Shown here: positions 22,051-23,546 of the stretch, in pieces
Layout of the letters: each line of letters starts with the position of its first letter
Position numbering within the stretch: position 1 is the first letter of the stretch
From: an uncultured Pseudomonadota bacterium
GTDB taxonomy: Bacteria > Pseudomonadota > Gammaproteobacteria > Burkholderiales > Usitatibacteraceae
Direction: 5' to 3'
DNA length: 23,546 nucleotides
NCBI GenBank assembly: GCA_937898635.1
Contig: CALEJW010000109.1
Location: 1-23,546, forward strand
Position numbers and translations under genes: made by a program
The notes under the pieces: generated by a model
The model's input: the letters and a program-made list of their open reading frames with translations, nothing else
Database searches by the model: none
What the model was told of the DNA's origin: nothing

Positions 22051-23546
22051 GCGCCCTGCCCGTCTTCACCACCGCCGGCATCCGCGAGCTCGAGGAGCGC
22101 GCCGCGCGCGCCCTGCCCGCTCCCACGCTTATGCAGCGTGCCGGCCTCGCCACGGCCGACGCCGCGCGGACCCTCGCCGCGGACACCGGCGCGGCGATCC
22201 TCGTGGTCGCGGGCCCCGGCAACAACGGCGGCGACGCCTGGGTCGCGGCCGCCCACCTTCGCGAAAGCTTCCACCGCGTCACCGTCCTCGACGTGGCCGG
22301 CACCCCGCCCAAGGCGCCGGAAGCGCGGCATGCCCGCGAGCGCTTCGCCGCCGCCGGCGGGGAAATCGTCCGCGCCTGGCCCTCGGGCCCGCGCCCGGGC
22401 CTCGTGGTGGACGGGCTCCTCGGCATCGGGCTCGCCCGCGACGTGGACGGCGAGATGGCCACCCTCGTCGGGCGCATCAACGACTGCGGCGCGCCGGTCC
22501 TCGCGATCGACATCCCGAGCGGGCTCTCGAGCGACACCGGCAACGTCCGCGGCGTGGCCGTGCGCGCCACGCGCACCCTCACCTTCATCGCCCGCAAGGT
22601 GGGCCTGCACACGGCCGACGCGCTGGACCACTGCGGCGAGATCGTGGTCGACGGCCTGGGCGTGGACCCGGCCCTCCTCGCCGGAAGCCCCGGGAGCCTC
22701 CTCGCGCCGGAGAGCGTCGCCGGCTGGCTCCCCGCGCGGCGGCGCAACGCCCACAAGGGCACCTACGGGACGCTCGGCATCGTCGGCGGCGCCAAGGGCA
22801 TGACCGGCGCGGCGATCCTCGCGGCCCGCGCGGGGCTCCTCGCCGGCGCCGGCAAGGTCTACGTCGGCCTTCTCGCGCCGGACGGGCCCGCCTTCGACCC
22901 GGTGCACCCGGAGCTCATGTTGCGCGCGCTCGACGACACGCTCGCCGCCGACGTCCTCGTGGTCGGCCCGGGCGCGGGCCACTCGCCCAGCGCCACCTCG
23001 CTCTCGGCCTTCGAGCGCTCCACGCTTCCCGCCCTGCTCTCGCTCCCCAAGCCCCTCGTCATCGACGCCGACGCCCTCAACGCCATCGCCGTCCACGACA
23101 CGATGAAGCACGCGCTGGCCGGCAACCGGCGCGCGCCCACGATCCTCACGCCCCACCCCGCGGAAGCCGCGCGGCTGCTGCGCTCGACGACCGCCGAGGT
23201 GCAGGCCGACCGCCTCGCCGCCGCCCTCGCGCTCGCGAAAGCCTGCAACGCCGAGGTGGTCCTCAAGGGCGCCGGCAGCATCTGCGCGAGCCCCGACGGC
23301 ACCTGGGCCGTCAACGCGACCGGCAACGCGGGCCTCGCGAGCGGCGGCACGGGCGACGTCCTCGCCGGCATCATCGGCGCCGTCCTCTGCCAGGGCCTCG
23401 CCGCCCGCGAAGCCCTGCGCTACGCGGTCTGCCTCCACGGCGCCGCGGCCGATGCCTGCGTCGCGCGCGGGCTCGGTCCCGCCGGCCTCACCGCGAGCGA
23501 AGTCGCGCTCGAGGCGCGAGCGGTGCTCAATCGCTGGGCGGGGGCC
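22047..23546 (+). CDS. nnrDE: Bifunctional NAD(P)H-hydrate epimerase/dehydratase, 3' truncated
   Basis: The frame starts at GTG 22047 (GTGA overlap with nadB) and stays open for 500 codons to the right edge, so only the last few residues should be missing. The N-terminal epimerase (NnrE/YjeF_N, about 1-205) has GPGNNGGDAWVAA (56-68), VDGLLGIGL and AIDIPSGLSSDTG. The C-terminal ADP/ATP-dependent dehydratase (NnrD, about 225-500) has HKGTYGTLGIVGGAKGMTGA, VIDADALNAI, LTPHPAEAARLL and the hallmark SGGTGDVLAGIIGA. Together they repair hydrated, inactive NADH and NADPH. Its link to nadB makes a NAD synthesis-and-repair pair. A dedicated promoter is not seen. Confidence 0.95.
   Translation, partial: MSALPVFTTAGIRELEERAARALPAPTLMQRAGLATADAARTLAADTGAAILVVAGPGNNGGDAWVAAAHLRESFHRVTVLDVAGTPPKAPEARHARERFAAAGGEIVRAWPSGPRPGLVVDGLLGIGLARDVDGEMATLVGRINDCGAPVLAIDIPSGLSSDTGNVRGVAVRATRTLTFIARKVGLHTADALDHCGEIVVDGLGVDPALLAGSPGSLLAPESVAGWLPARRRNAHKGTYGTLGIVGGAKGMTGAAILAARAGLLAGAGKVYVGLLAPDGPAFDPVHPELMLRALDDTLAADVLVVGPGAGHSPSATSLSAFERSTLPALLSLPKPLVIDADALNAIAVHDTMKHALAGNRRAPTILTPHPAEAARLLRSTTAEVQADRLAAALALAKACNAEVVLKGAGSICASPDGTWAVNATGNAGLASGGTGDVLAGIIGAVLCQGLAAREALRYAVCLHGAAADACVARGLGPAGLTASEVALEARAVLNRWAGA

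Noticed and set aside
1..23546. CRISPR arrays, prophage genes, transposases, toxin-antitoxin or defence systems
   Set aside because: No regularly spaced repeats, integrase, transposase or defence-type domains were seen; apart from the repeats noted, the window is ordinary chromosomal sequence.

Overview
The window is about 23.5 kb of very GC-rich DNA (roughly 70% by eye) from a proteobacterium, most likely a betaproteobacterium. The main clue is gene order. nadB diverges from rpoE-rseA-mucB-mucD, which is followed by lepA-lepB-(DUF4845)-rnc-era-recO-pdxJ-acpS-nagZ and uvrC-pgsA. A tRNA-Gly(GCC)/tRNA-Cys(GCA) pair lies further on. I cannot name the genus from the sequence.

Layout, left to right. 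(1) 1-2062, plus strand: the 3' part of a fused TRAP-type permease and an adjacent UspA-type protein. (2) 2083-2643, minus: a PagP-type lipid A palmitoyltransferase. (3) 2737-2968, minus: tRNA-Gly then tRNA-Cys, with a clear promoter at 2981-3010 and a strong hairpin between the two tRNAs. (4) 3018-5937, minus: a two-gene unit encoding a TPR/beta-barrel outer-membrane protein and an exported FecR-domain protein with a TbpB-like C-terminal region. It sits between pgsA and the tRNAs and has two dyads upstream in an AT-rich island. (5) 6021-16222, minus: a long, tightly packed housekeeping cluster transcribed in the order lepA, lepB, DUF4845, rnc, era, recO, pdxJ, acpS, nagZ, uvrC, pgsA. Five consecutive junctions in it are 4-nt ATGA/GTGA overlaps. 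(6) 16336-20242, minus: the envelope-stress operon rpoE-rseA-mucB-mucD with a small glutaredoxin-like gene overlapping the end of mucD, closed by a terminator-like hairpin at 16296-16320. (7) 20464-23546, plus: nadB and an overlapping NAD(P)H-hydrate repair gene that runs off the window.

How the genes work together. The right half handles envelope stress (sigma-E, its anti-sigma factors and a periplasmic protease) and NAD synthesis and repair. The centre combines translation and RNA maturation (lepA, rnc, era), protein export (lepB), DNA repair (recO, uvrC), cofactor and lipid metabolism (pdxJ, acpS, pgsA) and muropeptide recycling (nagZ). The left part concerns the cell surface (TPR barrel, FecR protein, PagP) and uptake (TRAP).

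The most interesting points are: (a) uvrC has no ATG/GTG/TTG start that preserves its GIY-YIG motif; the likely start is an ATT codon at the edge of a REP-like repeat whose fuller paired copy lies just upstream of lepA; (b) the TPR-barrel/FecR-barrel pair looks like a possible Slam-like (type XI) translocon with its cargo; (c) two palindromes sit at the start of that unit.
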